A stretch of 16,067 nucleotides of DNA. Source: DAHUYF01 sp052143095 (GTDB lineage: Bacteria; Pseudomonadota; Alphaproteobacteria; ATCC43930; CGMCC-115725). The stretch lies in NCBI GenBank assembly GCA_052143095.1, contig JBKQTR010000193.1:1-16067 (forward strand), written 5' to 3'. Below are positions 1-7,112 of this stretch, in pieces; within the stretch, counting starts at the first letter, position 1, and the number at the start of each line of letters is the position of its first letter. Both the position numbers and the translations under genes were made by a program. The notes beneath the pieces are model-generated. The model was not told the origin of the DNA, did not search any database, and was given only the letters and a program-made list of their open reading frames with translations.

Positions 1-33
1 ATGACAATCTCAGCCTCAAGTCGCTCCTTGGAC

Positions 34-146
34 CTGAACAGCGAGACCACGAAGCATGCCAGGAGCTTCAGACCATCAATCATCCCGCAGCAGATTACCC
101 GATCCGCGGCCGCAAGCCACTCCGGATCAAATTCTCGGTAGGGACA
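34..146 (+). repeat. Left copy of 113-bp inverted repeat, IS-end-like
   Basis: These 113 bases recur in reverse complement at 15955-16067 with 5 substitutions (108/113 identical by hand alignment) and no gaps. It starts CTGAACAGCGAGACC and ends TCTCGGTAGGGACA, after which the two copies diverge. In the right copy the sequence continues within 6 bases to the start codon of an IS21-like transposase fragment, so this copy is probably the upstream end of the same element, cut off before its transposase gene. Bases 1-33 outside it and 147-249 inside it show no gene or motif I can support. That the repeat is real is seen directly; that it belongs to an insertion sequence is inferred from the right copy. 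Confidence 0.85.
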
Positions 147-249
147 AGGTTGGCACTACACGGCGATTCTGGCGTCCCAAACTATGCCGCGCCCGCACAG
201 CACCTGACTTTCCAATCCGCGGCGATCCCCCACTCTCGCCAAACGCATC

Positions 250-283
250 AAAAAAACCTTCAGCGCACGCCAAACTGCGGAAG
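250..283 (-). terminator. Rho-independent terminator of the left-going operon
   Basis: On the minus strand, 5 bases past the stop codon of the short-chain dehydrogenase, CTTC-CGCA pairs with TGCG-GAAG (8 bp, with a two-base bulge CT in the 3' arm) around an 8-base loop. The stem is followed by GG and then seven T residues. Hairpin, U-tract and position right after the last gene fit an intrinsic terminator. The bulge makes it moderate rather than strong. Confidence 0.65.
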
Positions 284-288
284 TTGGG

Positions 289-1074
289 CTAGGGCTCGGG
301 CGGGAGCGCAGCGCCGATCCGCGGGAAGACCGGCAGCGTGCGGCCGCCATCCATGACGATGGCGCGCCCGGTGACGAAATCGAAGGCGGGGGAGCAGATC
401 AGCGCGACCATGCGGGCGATCTCGCCTTCCGTGACCAGTCGTCCGAGCGGCGTGCCCTTGATGGCGGCCGCCTTATAGGCCGGCATCCCATCGGTGCGCG
501 CGCTGGCGATCTGGCTTGGCACCACAGCGTTGACAGTGATCGCCGGCGCGAGCTCCAGCGCCAGGCTTTCGGTCAAATGCACCAGCGCCGCCTTGGCGAG
601 GCCATAGACCGAGTGCGACCGAACGAAGGCCGAGGTCGCGCCCACATTCACGATCCGCCCCCAGCCCAGCCGCTCCATGCCCGGTGCCACGCGCTGGCTC
701 GCGAGATAAGGAGCTTTGAGGTTGACCGCCAAGACCCGGTCCCAGTCGGCTTCCTCGAGCGCCCTGAACGGCGTGTCGGCGAATGGTCCGGCGTTGTTGG
801 CCAGGATGCTGATGGGGCCAAACTTGCGGTCGACGTCATCGATGAGCGCCCGCAACTGTTCCGAATGGGCGAGGTCGGCGCGGAATGCCGCAGCCTCGCC
901 GCCCGCCTCCTCGATCGCCCGCGCCACGGCTTCCGCCGCGTCGAGCGCGGTCCGGCAATGGACGGCGATGCGGGCGCCGCAACGCGCGAGCTCCAGCGCG
1001 ATGGCGGCCCCGGTGCCGGAGGACGAGCCTGTGACGAGCGCAACCTTGCCGGCAAGCCGCGCGGCGTCGCTCAT
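289..1074 (-). CDS. SDR-family NAD(P)-dependent oxidoreductase
   Basis: A 261-residue classical short-chain dehydrogenase, the usual length for the family; it should interconvert an alcohol and a carbonyl using a nicotinamide cofactor in the cytoplasm. Seen: the cofactor motif TGSSSGTG (15-22), NNAG (93-96), the catalytic pair Y157 and K161 in YGLAK, and a C-terminal VTGRAIVMDGG stretch typical of FabG-like members. An Arg (R41) after the second strand suggests NADP(H). The segment before the catalytic Tyr is about two residues shorter than in FabG, so the catalytic Ser is not cleanly placed: T147 or S148 are candidates. Its ATG overlaps the stop of the upstream HapK-like gene (ATGA, 1071-1074). 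It is the last gene of its operon, before a terminator. Substrate unknown; presumably an intermediate of the pathway encoded here. Confidence 0.93.
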   Translation of the reverse strand: MSDAARLAGKVALVTGSSSGTGAAIALELARCGARIAVHCRTALDAAEAVARAIEEAGGEAAAFRADLAHSEQLRALIDDVDRKFGPISILANNAGPFADTPFRALEEADWDRVLAVNLKAPYLASQRVAPGMERLGWGRIVNVGATSAFVRSHSVYGLAKAALVHLTESLALELAPAITVNAVVPSQIASARTDGMPAYKAAAIKGTPLGRLVTEGEIARMVALICSPAFDFVTGRAIVMDGGRTLPVFPRIGAALPPEP

Positions 1075-1394
1075 GGCTCGATGCGCTCCGACCAGAAGGA
1101 CACGGTCTTCGAGCGGTCGAGATATTTGGCGTAGAGCTCGTCAATCAATTCCCTGCCGACCGTGGCGAGCTCGCGCTCATAGGCCTTGCGATCGGTGATC
1201 TCGATCCGCTCGATATACTGCCAGGGTCCACCGCCGATGCCCGGCGTCGCCTCGGTCAGCCGGTGCGTACGGTAGCTGACGATGGTCTTCATCTTGCCGG
1301 CGACGGCATAATCCACCTCGCGCTCGAAGCGCTCGTAGGCCTCGGGCGTCACGCCCGGTTTCAGCGCCGCCAGCACAAATCGCACGATCGTCAT
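1071..1394 (-). CDS. REDY/HapK-like small protein, copy 1
   Basis: A 107-residue protein of the dimeric alpha/beta-barrel type. I chose the ATG at 1394 because AGGAGG lies five bases upstream; an upstream extension to 1433 would overlap the ATPase gene and lacks such a site. The pattern LKPGV near residue 11, then YERFEREVDY, SYRTHR, WQYIERIE and a C-terminal RSK-F-E-IE matches REDY-like HapK proteins (named after RedY/HapK of prodigiosin-type gene clusters), whose biochemical role is poorly defined. A clear paralogue lies at 10555-10875. It sits between the transporter ATPase (13 bp gap) and the dehydrogenase (4-base overlap), so it is probably a small-molecule binding or enzymatic accessory of the pathway. 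Family assignment is from remembered motifs; function is unknown. Confidence 0.82.
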   Translation of the reverse strand: MTIVRFVLAALKPGVTPEAYERFEREVDYAVAGKMKTIVSYRTHRLTEATPGIGGGPWQYIERIEITDRKAYERELATVGRELIDELYAKYLDRSKTVSFWSERIEP

Positions 1395-1407
1395 AGTGTC
1401 CTCCTGG

Positions 1408-2385
1408 TCAGACGAGATGGCAGGCCACCACATGGCCCGGGGCGACCTCGCGCCGCGGCACCGGCTCGGCGCACGTCGGCTTGGCTAGCGGACAGCGCGA
1501 GCGCAGGCGGCAGCCCCGGTCGATATCGATCGGGCTCGGCACTTCGCCGGCGAGGACGAAACGCTGCCGATCGGCGTCCGGGTCCGGGATCGGCACGGCG
1601 GCAAGCAGCGCGCGCGTATAAGGATGGAGCGGATGCCGGAACAGCTCGCGCGTCTCGGCCTCTTCGACGATGACCCCGAGATACATCACGGCGACGCGCT
1701 GAGCGAGATACTTCACGCTGGCGAGGTCGTGGGAAATGAAGAGATAGGAAAGCCCCAATCGCTCGCGCAGCGCTTCCAGGAGCAGAATGATCCGCGCCCG
1801 GAGCGAGACGTCGAGCGCCGACGTCGGCTCGTCGAGCACCACGAACCGCGGGCCGGTAGCGACCGCGCGCGCGATGTTGACGCGCTGCCGCTGCCCGCCG
1901 GAGAGTTCGTGCGGATAGCGTGTCGCCAGATCGCTGCCGAGTCCAACCTCGTCGAGGACCTCACCGACCCGCTCGCGTCGTTCCGCCGGGGCGAGCGTCG
2001 TGTGCAGCCGAAGCGGCTCCTCGATGGTGCGGCGCACGCTGAGGCGCGGGTTGAGCGAGGCCGTGGGGTCTTGGAAGACCATCTGAAGGTCGCGCCGCGC
2101 ATGACGAAGCGATGTTTCATCGAGCATCGCGAGATCAGTCCCGCCGAACAAGATGCGCCCGGCTGACGGGTCGACAATGCGCAGCACGCAACGGGCGATG
2201 GTCGATTTGCCGCAGCCGGACTCGCCGACAAGGCCGAGCGTCTCGCCGGCTGTAACGGTTAGGGAGACGCCGTCCACCGCCCGCACGACCGCCCTGCCTG
2301 CGCCCTCGACCGAGCTGAGCCACGACGCCAAGCCGCGAAGCGGGAAGTGTTTTTCGAGCGCTTCAAGCTGCAGAAGCGGGGACAC
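1408..2385 (-). CDS. Opp/Dpp-type ABC transporter ATPase (DppF-like)
   Basis: A 325-residue ATP-binding subunit that should power import of the ligand delivered by the binding protein at 5304-6935. Seen in order: Walker A GESGCGKST (54-62), Q-loop MVFQDP (Q105), signature LSGGQRQR (161-168), Walker B VVLDEP (182-187), H-loop H219, then the oligopeptide-transporter C-terminal extension starting HPYTRALL (254-261). That extension holds four cysteines (292, 298, 305, 322) in a C-x5-C-x6-C-x16-C pattern, which in some homologues binds a [4Fe-4S] cluster. The start is GTG at 2385, preceded by GAGGAAGG; it overlaps the end of the other ATPase gene by 23 bases. The pair of ATPases is typical of the Dpp/Opp family, where they form a heterodimer at the inner membrane. 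Ligand specificity cannot be read. Confidence 0.93.
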   Translation of the reverse strand: MSPLLQLEALEKHFPLRGLASWLSSVEGAGRAVVRAVDGVSLTVTAGETLGLVGESGCGKSTIARCVLRIVDPSAGRILFGGTDLAMLDETSLRHARRDLQMVFQDPTASLNPRLSVRRTIEEPLRLHTTLAPAERRERVGEVLDEVGLGSDLATRYPHELSGGQRQRVNIARAVATGPRFVVLDEPTSALDVSLRARIILLLEALRERLGLSYLFISHDLASVKYLAQRVAVMYLGVIVEEAETRELFRHPLHPYTRALLAAVPIPDPDADRQRFVLAGEVPSPIDIDRGCRLRSRCPLAKPTCAEPVPRREVAPGHVVACHLV

Positions 2386-3349
2386 GGCCTTCCTCGATAC
2401 CGAAGCATGCCGCCTGATGATCGGCGGCGAGCATGGTCAATGGCGGCTTCATCTCGCGGCAGGAATCGCCCGACCACGGACAGCGCTCGGCATAGCGGCA
2501 ACCCTCCGGGGGACGAAGCAGAGATGGAACCGCGCCGGGAATTGGCTCCATCGCAATGTCGCGGTCGACGCGCGGGATCGACCGCACGAGCGCCCTGGTA
2601 TAAGGGTGGGCGGGGTATCGGAAGAGCGAGCGAACCGGCGCGACCTCGACGAGCTGGCCGGCATGGACGACGGCGACGCGGTCGCAGGTTCCGGCGACGA
2701 CCCCCATGTCGTGGGTGATCAGCAGGATGGCTGCCCCGGTCTTGCGGCCGAGGTCGCGCAGCAGATCCAGGATGCGCGCGGCGATGGAGACGTCGAGGCC
2801 GGTCGTCGGTTCGTCGGCGAGCAGCAGTTCGGGCGAAGTCGCGAGCGCCATGGCGATCATGATGCGCTGGCAGGTGCCGCCCGAAAGCTGGTGCGCATAT
2901 TGGCGTGCGCGGCGCTCCGGCTCGGCGATGCCGACGAGTTGCAGCATGTCGAGCGTGCGCCGGCGCGCCTCGGCCGCCGTCGCCCCGCGATGCAGTTCGA
3001 AGAGCCGCGCGATCTGGCGGCCGACGGGGATGACGGGATTGAGCGCCGTTCGCGGGCTCTGCGACACCATGGCGATGCGGGCGCCGCGGATCTCGTGCAT
3101 CTGCTCTTCGGAGAGCGAAAAGAGGTCCAGGCCGTCGAAGCGGATCGCGCCGCGGACGATCCGGCCGGGCCGGCGGATGAGCCGGAGGATCGCGAAAGAC
3201 GTCACCGATTTGCCGGAACCCGATTCGCCGACAAGGCCGAGGATCTCGCCTGCGCGTATGTCGAAGCTGACCCCGTCGACCGCCTCGATCGCGCCGTCAT
3301 CGCTGTCGAAATGCACGGTCAGATCGTCGATCTCGAGTAGGCTGCTCAT
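2363..3349 (-). CDS. Opp/Dpp-type ABC transporter ATPase (DppD-like)
   Basis: A 328-residue partner ATPase. The ATG at 3349 begins the conserved MSSLLEIDDLTVHF and overlaps the permease stop (ATGA, 3346-3349); the open frame continues 89 codons upstream, but that extension lies within the permease gene and is unlike the family. Seen: Walker A GESGSGKSV (41-49), Q-loop Q97 in an unusual MVSQSP context, signature LSGGTCQR (155-162, where LSGGMRQR or LSGGQRQR is usual), Walker B LLLADEP (175-181), H213, and the extension HPYTRALV. Cysteines 284, 290, 297 and 315 repeat the spacing of the partner subunit. It works in the heterodimer with the product of 1408-2385. The odd signature residues Thr and Cys are probably tolerated but are worth noting. 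Confidence 0.93.
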   Translation of the reverse strand: MSSLLEIDDLTVHFDSDDGAIEAVDGVSFDIRAGEILGLVGESGSGKSVTSFAILRLIRRPGRIVRGAIRFDGLDLFSLSEEQMHEIRGARIAMVSQSPRTALNPVIPVGRQIARLFELHRGATAAEARRRTLDMLQLVGIAEPERRARQYAHQLSGGTCQRIMIAMALATSPELLLADEPTTGLDVSIAARILDLLRDLGRKTGAAILLITHDMGVVAGTCDRVAVVHAGQLVEVAPVRSLFRYPAHPYTRALVRSIPRVDRDIAMEPIPGAVPSLLRPPEGCRYAERCPWSGDSCREMKPPLTMLAADHQAACFGIEEGRVPASAA

Positions 3350-4236
3350 CGGATGCCTCGCATCCGTGGATCGAGGAAGTCGCGGAGCCCGTCGCCAAGA
3401 AGGTTGAAGGCGAGCACGGTCATCATGATCGCCAGCCCCGGGAAAAGGAACAGCCACCACTGTCCTGTGACCATCTGGCTGGCACCTTCGGCGGTCATGT
3501 AGCCCCACTCGCTCTCGGGCGGCTGAATGCCGAGGCCGATGAACGACAGCGCCGCCATGGTGAGCAGCGCGTAGCCCATGGCGAGCGTCGCCTGCACGAT
3601 GAGCGGCGGAATGCAATTGGGGAAGAGATGCACGAGGACGATGCGCCAGCGCGGATTTCCGACCGTGCGCGCCGCCTCGGCATACTCCATCTCGCGCACC
3701 CGCAGCATCTCGCCGCGGATCAGGCGCAGATAGCTCGGCACCTGCGTGATGGCGATGGCAATGACCACATTGGTGGTGGTGTTTCCGAGCGCCGCCGTGA
3801 TCCCCATGGCAAGCACGAAAGCGGGGAACGCCATCACCGCATCGACCGACCGCATCACCAGCTGATCAATCCAGCCGCTGCGATAGCCTACCATGGCGCC
3901 GACGAGCGAGCCGAGAGCGAGCGCTGCCGCGGTGGCGGAGAAGGGAATGATGAGGTCGAGCCGGGCGGCGTAGACGATGCGCGAGAGCTGATCGCGGCCG
4001 TAGATATCCGTTCCCAGCAGATGCTGGGATGAGAGCGATTGCAGCGTTGCAGCGGCGTCGGTGTCGTTGGGATCGTAAGGCGCGATCCAGGGTGCCAGCG
4101 CCGCCGCGAGCGCCAACGCCGCGATCGAGCAGATTGCGACAAAGGAGAGGGGATTGCGCCGCACCCGGCGCCAGAGCAGCGCCGCGCGCGAGGCCGGCAG
4201 GCTCGGCGCATCGGGGGCCGTGGCGAGGTTGGCCAT
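3346..4236 (-). CDS. Opp/Dpp-type ABC transporter permease (DppC-like)
   Basis: A 296-residue inner-membrane permease. The start at 4236 shares one base with the stop of the upstream permease (TGATG). N-terminal region: a polar stretch, then RRNPLSFVA leading into the first membrane segment (about 32-52). LLGTDIYGRDQLSR (73-86) is the hallmark of the C-type permease of this family. Further hydrophobic segments lie near 97-117, 137-152, 155-170, 212-236 and 262-282. The cytoplasmic EAA loop that contacts the ATPases is at about 185-206 (EYAEAARTVG, then FPN). The open frame runs on upstream to 4533, but that part lies inside the other permease gene. Partners: the 4236-5252 permease, two ATPases and the periplasmic binding protein. 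Confidence 0.94.
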   Translation of the reverse strand: MANLATAPDAPSLPASRAALLWRRVRRNPLSFVAICSIAALALAAALAPWIAPYDPNDTDAAATLQSLSSQHLLGTDIYGRDQLSRIVYAARLDLIIPFSATAAALALGSLVGAMVGYRSGWIDQLVMRSVDAVMAFPAFVLAMGITAALGNTTTNVVIAIAITQVPSYLRLIRGEMLRVREMEYAEAARTVGNPRWRIVLVHLFPNCIPPLIVQATLAMGYALLTMAALSFIGLGIQPPESEWGYMTAEGASQMVTGQWWLFLFPGLAIMMTVLAFNLLGDGLRDFLDPRMRGIR

Positions 4237-5252
4237 CAGCCGAAGCGGATCCGAGGATCCACCAGCCCGTAGATCAGATCCACGGCCAAGTTGACGATGA
4301 CGTACATGACGGCGACGAAGAGGACGAAGGACTGAATCGGCCCGGAGTCCTTCGTCATCAGGGCGGTGACCGCGTAATTGCCGATCCCCGGCCAGGCGAA
4401 GACGGTCTCGACAACGGCATTGCCGGCCATGAGGAAGCCGAAGACGACTCCCAGGATAGTGACGACGGGGATGAGGGCATTGCGCAGCGCGTCGCCATAG
4501 ATGACACGTCGCCGCGGTAGGCCCGCGGCCCATGCCGCCTTGATATAGTCGGATTCCAGTATCTCCAGCATGGTCGAGCGTACCATGCGCGCCAGCGGCG
4601 CCATGACGCTGAAGCCGAGCGTCGCCGCCGGCAGCATCAGCTGGTAGAGGCTCAAGGCGAGCGTGCGCCAGTTGCCGGTCAGGATCGAATCGACGACGTA
4701 AAGCCCGGTGATGTGCGCCGGCGGCGAGACGCCGGGACCGAGCCGCCCGAGCGGCGCCGGCGCCACGCCGAGAAGATAGAAGAAGACGTAGATCAGCAGC
4801 AGGCCGGTCCAGAAGCTCGGCATGGCAACGCCGGCGACGCCGAGGATGCGCCCGAGATGGTCGATGAGCGAGTCGCGGTGAACGGCGGACAGGACGCCGA
4901 GCGGCACGCCGACGACGATGGCGATGAAGAGCGCGGCCACCGTCACCTCGAGCGTGGCGGGCAGCCGCTGGAGGAAATCCTGGAGCACGGGGCGGCCGGT
5001 CGATGCGCTTTCACCGAGATCGCCCCTGAACAGGCCGGAGACGTAGCGCCAGTATTGCACCGGCAAGGGCCGGTCCAGCCCCATCTGATGCTCCATCTCG
5101 GCCACGTATTGCGGCGTGGCCAGCGGCCCGGCCTTGACCAGCGCCGGATTGCCCGGCAGCAGATAGGTGAGGAAAAAGCTGATCAGCGTCACGCCGAACA
5201 GCGTCGGCACCACCAAGGCCAGCCGCCGTGCCAGATAGTTCGTGAACCCCAT
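4236..5252 (-). CDS. Opp/Dpp-type ABC transporter permease (DppB-like)
   Basis: A 338-residue inner-membrane permease of the B type. It opens with NYLARRLALVVPTLFGVTLI, the usual first membrane segment, followed by a periplasmic stretch with the B-type landmark GLDRPLPVQYWRY (58-70) and then GLFRGDLGES (73-82). More membrane segments follow near 104-122, 139-162, 205-220, 262-282 and 306-330, and the EAA loop is at 235-265 (DYIKAAWAAGLP). The gene ends VDPRIRFG, also typical. A GGGAG stretch lies about ten bases before the ATG. It follows the binding-protein gene after 51 bases that contain a strong hairpin, and overlaps the next permease by one base. It forms the translocation pore with that permease. 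Confidence 0.94.
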   Translation of the reverse strand: MGFTNYLARRLALVVPTLFGVTLISFFLTYLLPGNPALVKAGPLATPQYVAEMEHQMGLDRPLPVQYWRYVSGLFRGDLGESASTGRPVLQDFLQRLPATLEVTVAALFIAIVVGVPLGVLSAVHRDSLIDHLGRILGVAGVAMPSFWTGLLLIYVFFYLLGVAPAPLGRLGPGVSPPAHITGLYVVDSILTGNWRTLALSLYQLMLPAATLGFSVMAPLARMVRSTMLEILESDYIKAAWAAGLPRRRVIYGDALRNALIPVVTILGVVFGFLMAGNAVVETVFAWPGIGNYAVTALMTKDSGPIQSFVLFVAVMYVIVNLAVDLIYGLVDPRIRFG

Positions 5253-5273
5253 GCCCGACCGCTCCCACAGCTC

Positions 5274-5295
5274 CGCCGACGGGCGTCCCGCGGCG
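5274..5295 (-). promoter_or_regulatory. GC hairpin between binding-protein and permease genes
   Basis: In the 51-base gap between the binding-protein stop (5304) and the permease start (5252), the minus-strand transcript can fold CGCCG-CGGG, loop ACG, CCCG-T-CGGCG: nine GC pairs with a single bulged base and a three-base loop. No T-tract follows, so it is not a standard terminator. Hairpins at this point in binding-protein operons (for example malE-malF) are known to stabilise the upstream message and lower expression of the membrane genes; that role here is inferred from position and structure only. Confidence 0.55.
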
Positions 5296-5303
5296 CTCTC
5301 GCG

Positions 5304-6935
5304 CTAGGCAAGCTTCATGTCGTAGAAGCGGTCGAAGGTGTCCCAGCGCTTCTCGACGTTGATGAGATCGGACCGCACAACGCGCGTCCAATTGTCGTAC
5401 CACAGGAACCCCCATACCGCCTCATCGATTATGATCTTCTGCGCCTCCTTGGCCGCGGCCAGGCGTTTCTGCGCGTTGACCTCATGCATGTTGTCGTCGA
5501 TCAGCTTGTCGAGCGCGGGATTGGCGTAGAAGGCCGTGTTCGTGCCCTTCGCACGGCTGTGGAAGTTGAAGAACAGGTGATAGAACGGATCGTTGATCCA
5601 GGACTGCCAGGTTTCAATCGACAATTGGTGATCGCCCTTGATCGCCACCTGCCGGAACGTGGCGTCGGTCTCCTTGACGATGTTGACATTGAAGCCGATC
5701 TTCTCGAACTCGCGCTGGATCCAGATCGCTGCCTGCTCGTGTGGCTGCCAGCCGACGCGGATCGCGAAGTCGATCGGGATCGGCACCTTGTCCATGCCGG
5801 CTTCCTTCATCAGCGCCTTGGCCTTGGCGATGTCGTATTTGTAGTGCGAGAGCGCGCCGTCATAGCCGGGGGTGAGCGAGGGGAGTGGGCTCTTCATCTG
5901 CGTCCCATAGCCAAAGAGCACGTTCGGGATGATGGCCTGGATGGGGATCGCGTAATTGACGGCTTGGCGCACCTTCACGTTGTCGAAGGGCGGCTTCGTC
6001 GTGTTCATGCTGAGCCAATGGCAGGTCGTGTCCGGCGCGGTGTAGATCTTGAGCCCTTCGGCGCCTTCGAGGCTCTTGATGCTCTGCGGTGACAGGCCGG
6101 GACGCCCCGAGACGAGGTCGATAGCCTTGCGCTTGAGCAGCAGGACACGGTCGGACTCGTTCGGCACGAATTTGAAGACGATGCGCTGGAAGTAGGGTGC
6201 CGGCTTCCAGTAGGCCTTGGTCGCCTCGATGACGATCTCGACTCCCGGCTCGTTCCTGACCAGCTGATAGGGTCCGAGCCCGGCCGCGTTGTGCTTGAGC
6301 CACTCCGTCGCCCAGGGGTCATCCTTCGTCGCGTGCGGCTTGATCTCGTCGGGATCGAGCAGCGCATTGTTCGAAAGCGCCATGACGTCGAGCGTCATCG
6401 GGCTGGGTGCCGGCATGTTGATGGCAAGGGTGTAGTCGTCGCGGACTTGGAAATCCTCCGGCTTGCTCACCCGGATGAGCGTCGGTAGGACGATGCGCAT
6501 GTAGCCCGGGGACTGGACGCCGCGGTCGAACAGATACTTGACCGACTGCGCCGTCAGCGGCCGGCCGGTCGGGAATTGGACGCCGCGCCGGATTTTCAGA
6601 ACCAGCGTGGCCCCGTCCTTCTCGAATTCCCAGGACTCGGCGATGGAGCCGTCGAATTCCCCGGGCTGCGAGCGGAACAGCCCCGGTGAATTCGGCACCG
6701 GCCGGACCTTCCACATCAGTGGGCTGTCGTAGATGTTTGCCTGAACGGTATAGGCGCCGATCGATTTGAACGCCGCCGGATCGAGCGTATCGACATCGGT
6801 GTCCCAGGCCACGGTGAGGGTGCGAAGGTCTTCCGCCTGAGCGCTGCCGACAAAACCTTTCCCAGCAAGGGTGAAAGCCGTCGCGCTCGCGGCTGTGAGC
6901 TTCAAGAATTCCCGTCGATTCCGGAACCGACCCAT
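5304..6935 (-). CDS. Periplasmic family 5 solute-binding protein, Tat-exported
   Basis: A 543-residue extracellular solute-binding protein of the peptide/nickel/opine class (SBP_bac_5), the ligand receptor of the ABC importer downstream. I chose the ATG at 6935 because GGAGGGG lies just upstream and the product then opens with a twin-arginine signal, NRREFLK (6-12), a hydrophobic stretch (about 13-30) and a likely cleavage after AQA (32-34). The 36-codon upstream extension would destroy that signal. There is no lipobox cysteine, so the mature protein should be soluble in the periplasm. Family landmarks: TLTVAWDTDVDTLDP at the mature N terminus, then AESWEFEKDGATLVLKIRRG and FPTGRPLTAQSVKYLFDR. 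First gene of the left-going operon, behind a good sigma-70-type promoter. Peptides, opines, oligosaccharides and other small molecules are known ligands for the class, so the ligand stays open. Confidence 0.94.
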   Translation of the reverse strand: MGRFRNRREFLKLTAASATAFTLAGKGFVGSAQAEDLRTLTVAWDTDVDTLDPAAFKSIGAYTVQANIYDSPLMWKVRPVPNSPGLFRSQPGEFDGSIAESWEFEKDGATLVLKIRRGVQFPTGRPLTAQSVKYLFDRGVQSPGYMRIVLPTLIRVSKPEDFQVRDDYTLAINMPAPSPMTLDVMALSNNALLDPDEIKPHATKDDPWATEWLKHNAAGLGPYQLVRNEPGVEIVIEATKAYWKPAPYFQRIVFKFVPNESDRVLLLKRKAIDLVSGRPGLSPQSIKSLEGAEGLKIYTAPDTTCHWLSMNTTKPPFDNVKVRQAVNYAIPIQAIIPNVLFGYGTQMKSPLPSLTPGYDGALSHYKYDIAKAKALMKEAGMDKVPIPIDFAIRVGWQPHEQAAIWIQREFEKIGFNVNIVKETDATFRQVAIKGDHQLSIETWQSWINDPFYHLFFNFHSRAKGTNTAFYANPALDKLIDDNMHEVNAQKRLAAAKEAQKIIIDEAVWGFLWYDNWTRVVRSDLINVEKRWDTFDRFYDMKLA

Positions 6936-6991
6936 CGCTGCCCCTCCGTTGTTTTTTCCTGGCCCGCAGCCGTCGACCAGGCGCGTCGGCG

Positions 6992-7007
6992 GCAACGCTA
7001 CGGTTGC
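6992..7007. promoter_or_regulatory. Small inverted repeat in the binding-protein leader
   Basis: GCAAC and GTTGC are perfect 5-bp arms separated by six bases, within the roughly 105-base untranslated leader predicted for the binding-protein message. It could be a second regulator site or a leader hairpin. It is short enough to be chance. Confidence 0.25.
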
Positions 7008-7044
7008 GGGAGCGCGCGATCGATTGCTCCCCGATCGTCTCATG

Positions 7045-7073
7045 TTGAATTATTGGCAGTGTTCCGTTATTGT
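7045..7073 (+). promoter_or_regulatory. Weaker divergent promoter for the IclR operon
   Basis: On the plus strand TTGAAT (7045-7050) and TATTGT (7068-7073) are 17 bases apart, each 4 of 6 to consensus. This promoter occupies nearly the same DNA as the opposite promoter, so the two should compete. A transcript start near 7080 would place the TTG at 7113 as the regulator start and exclude the earlier TTG at 7053. Confidence 0.45.
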
Positions 7074-7076
7074 CAA
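7049..7076 (-). promoter_or_regulatory. Sigma-70-type promoter of the transporter operon
   Basis: Reading the minus strand, TTGACA (7076-7071, perfect -35) is followed by a 16-base spacer and AATAAT (7054-7049, 5 of 6 to the -10 consensus). It is the only near-consensus promoter I noticed in the divergent region and would start transcription near 7042, giving a leader of about 105 bases before the binding-protein ATG. The -35 box lies inside a TTGT-CAAC-ACAA inverted repeat, so a bound regulator would block or reposition polymerase. Confidence 0.65.
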
Positions 7077-7098
7077 CACAAGATCCATATTTCGGAAC
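7061..7098. promoter_or_regulatory. Candidate IclR operator region
   Basis: GTTCCG (7061-7066) and CGGAAC (7093-7098) form perfect inverted arms 26 bases apart. Between them, TTGT (7070-7073) and ACAA (7078-7081) form a second inverted pair over the -35 box of the transporter promoter. IclR proteins bind as dimers or tetramers to palindromes near their own promoters. The assignment is by position and symmetry, without a known consensus match. Confidence 0.4.
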
Positions 7099-7112
7099 TC
7101 GAAGGTCGAAGA

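Noticed and set aside
56..292. A small plus-strand gene in the left repeat
   Set aside because: No ribosome site, no family resemblance, and the frame crosses the repeat border, where the two copies diverge.
2153..3340. A 395-codon plus-strand open frame
   Set aside because: Shadow of the two ATPase genes, whose Walker and signature motifs read on the minus strand.
3350..3616. An 89-codon N-terminal extension of the DppD-like ATPase
   Set aside because: It overlaps the permease coding sequence and has a His/Arg-rich non-family composition; the ATG at 3349 has the conserved start and the 4-base overlap.
4713..6092. A 459-codon open frame on the plus strand
   Set aside because: It lies opposite the permease and binding-protein genes, is composed of Arg/Asp/Val/His-rich low-information sequence, and matches no family; long antisense frames are expected in GC-rich DNA.
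7053..7112. An earlier TTG start for the IclR regulator
   Set aside because: It would lie upstream of the predicted transcript start and inside the operator region, and adds residues not seen in IclR proteins.
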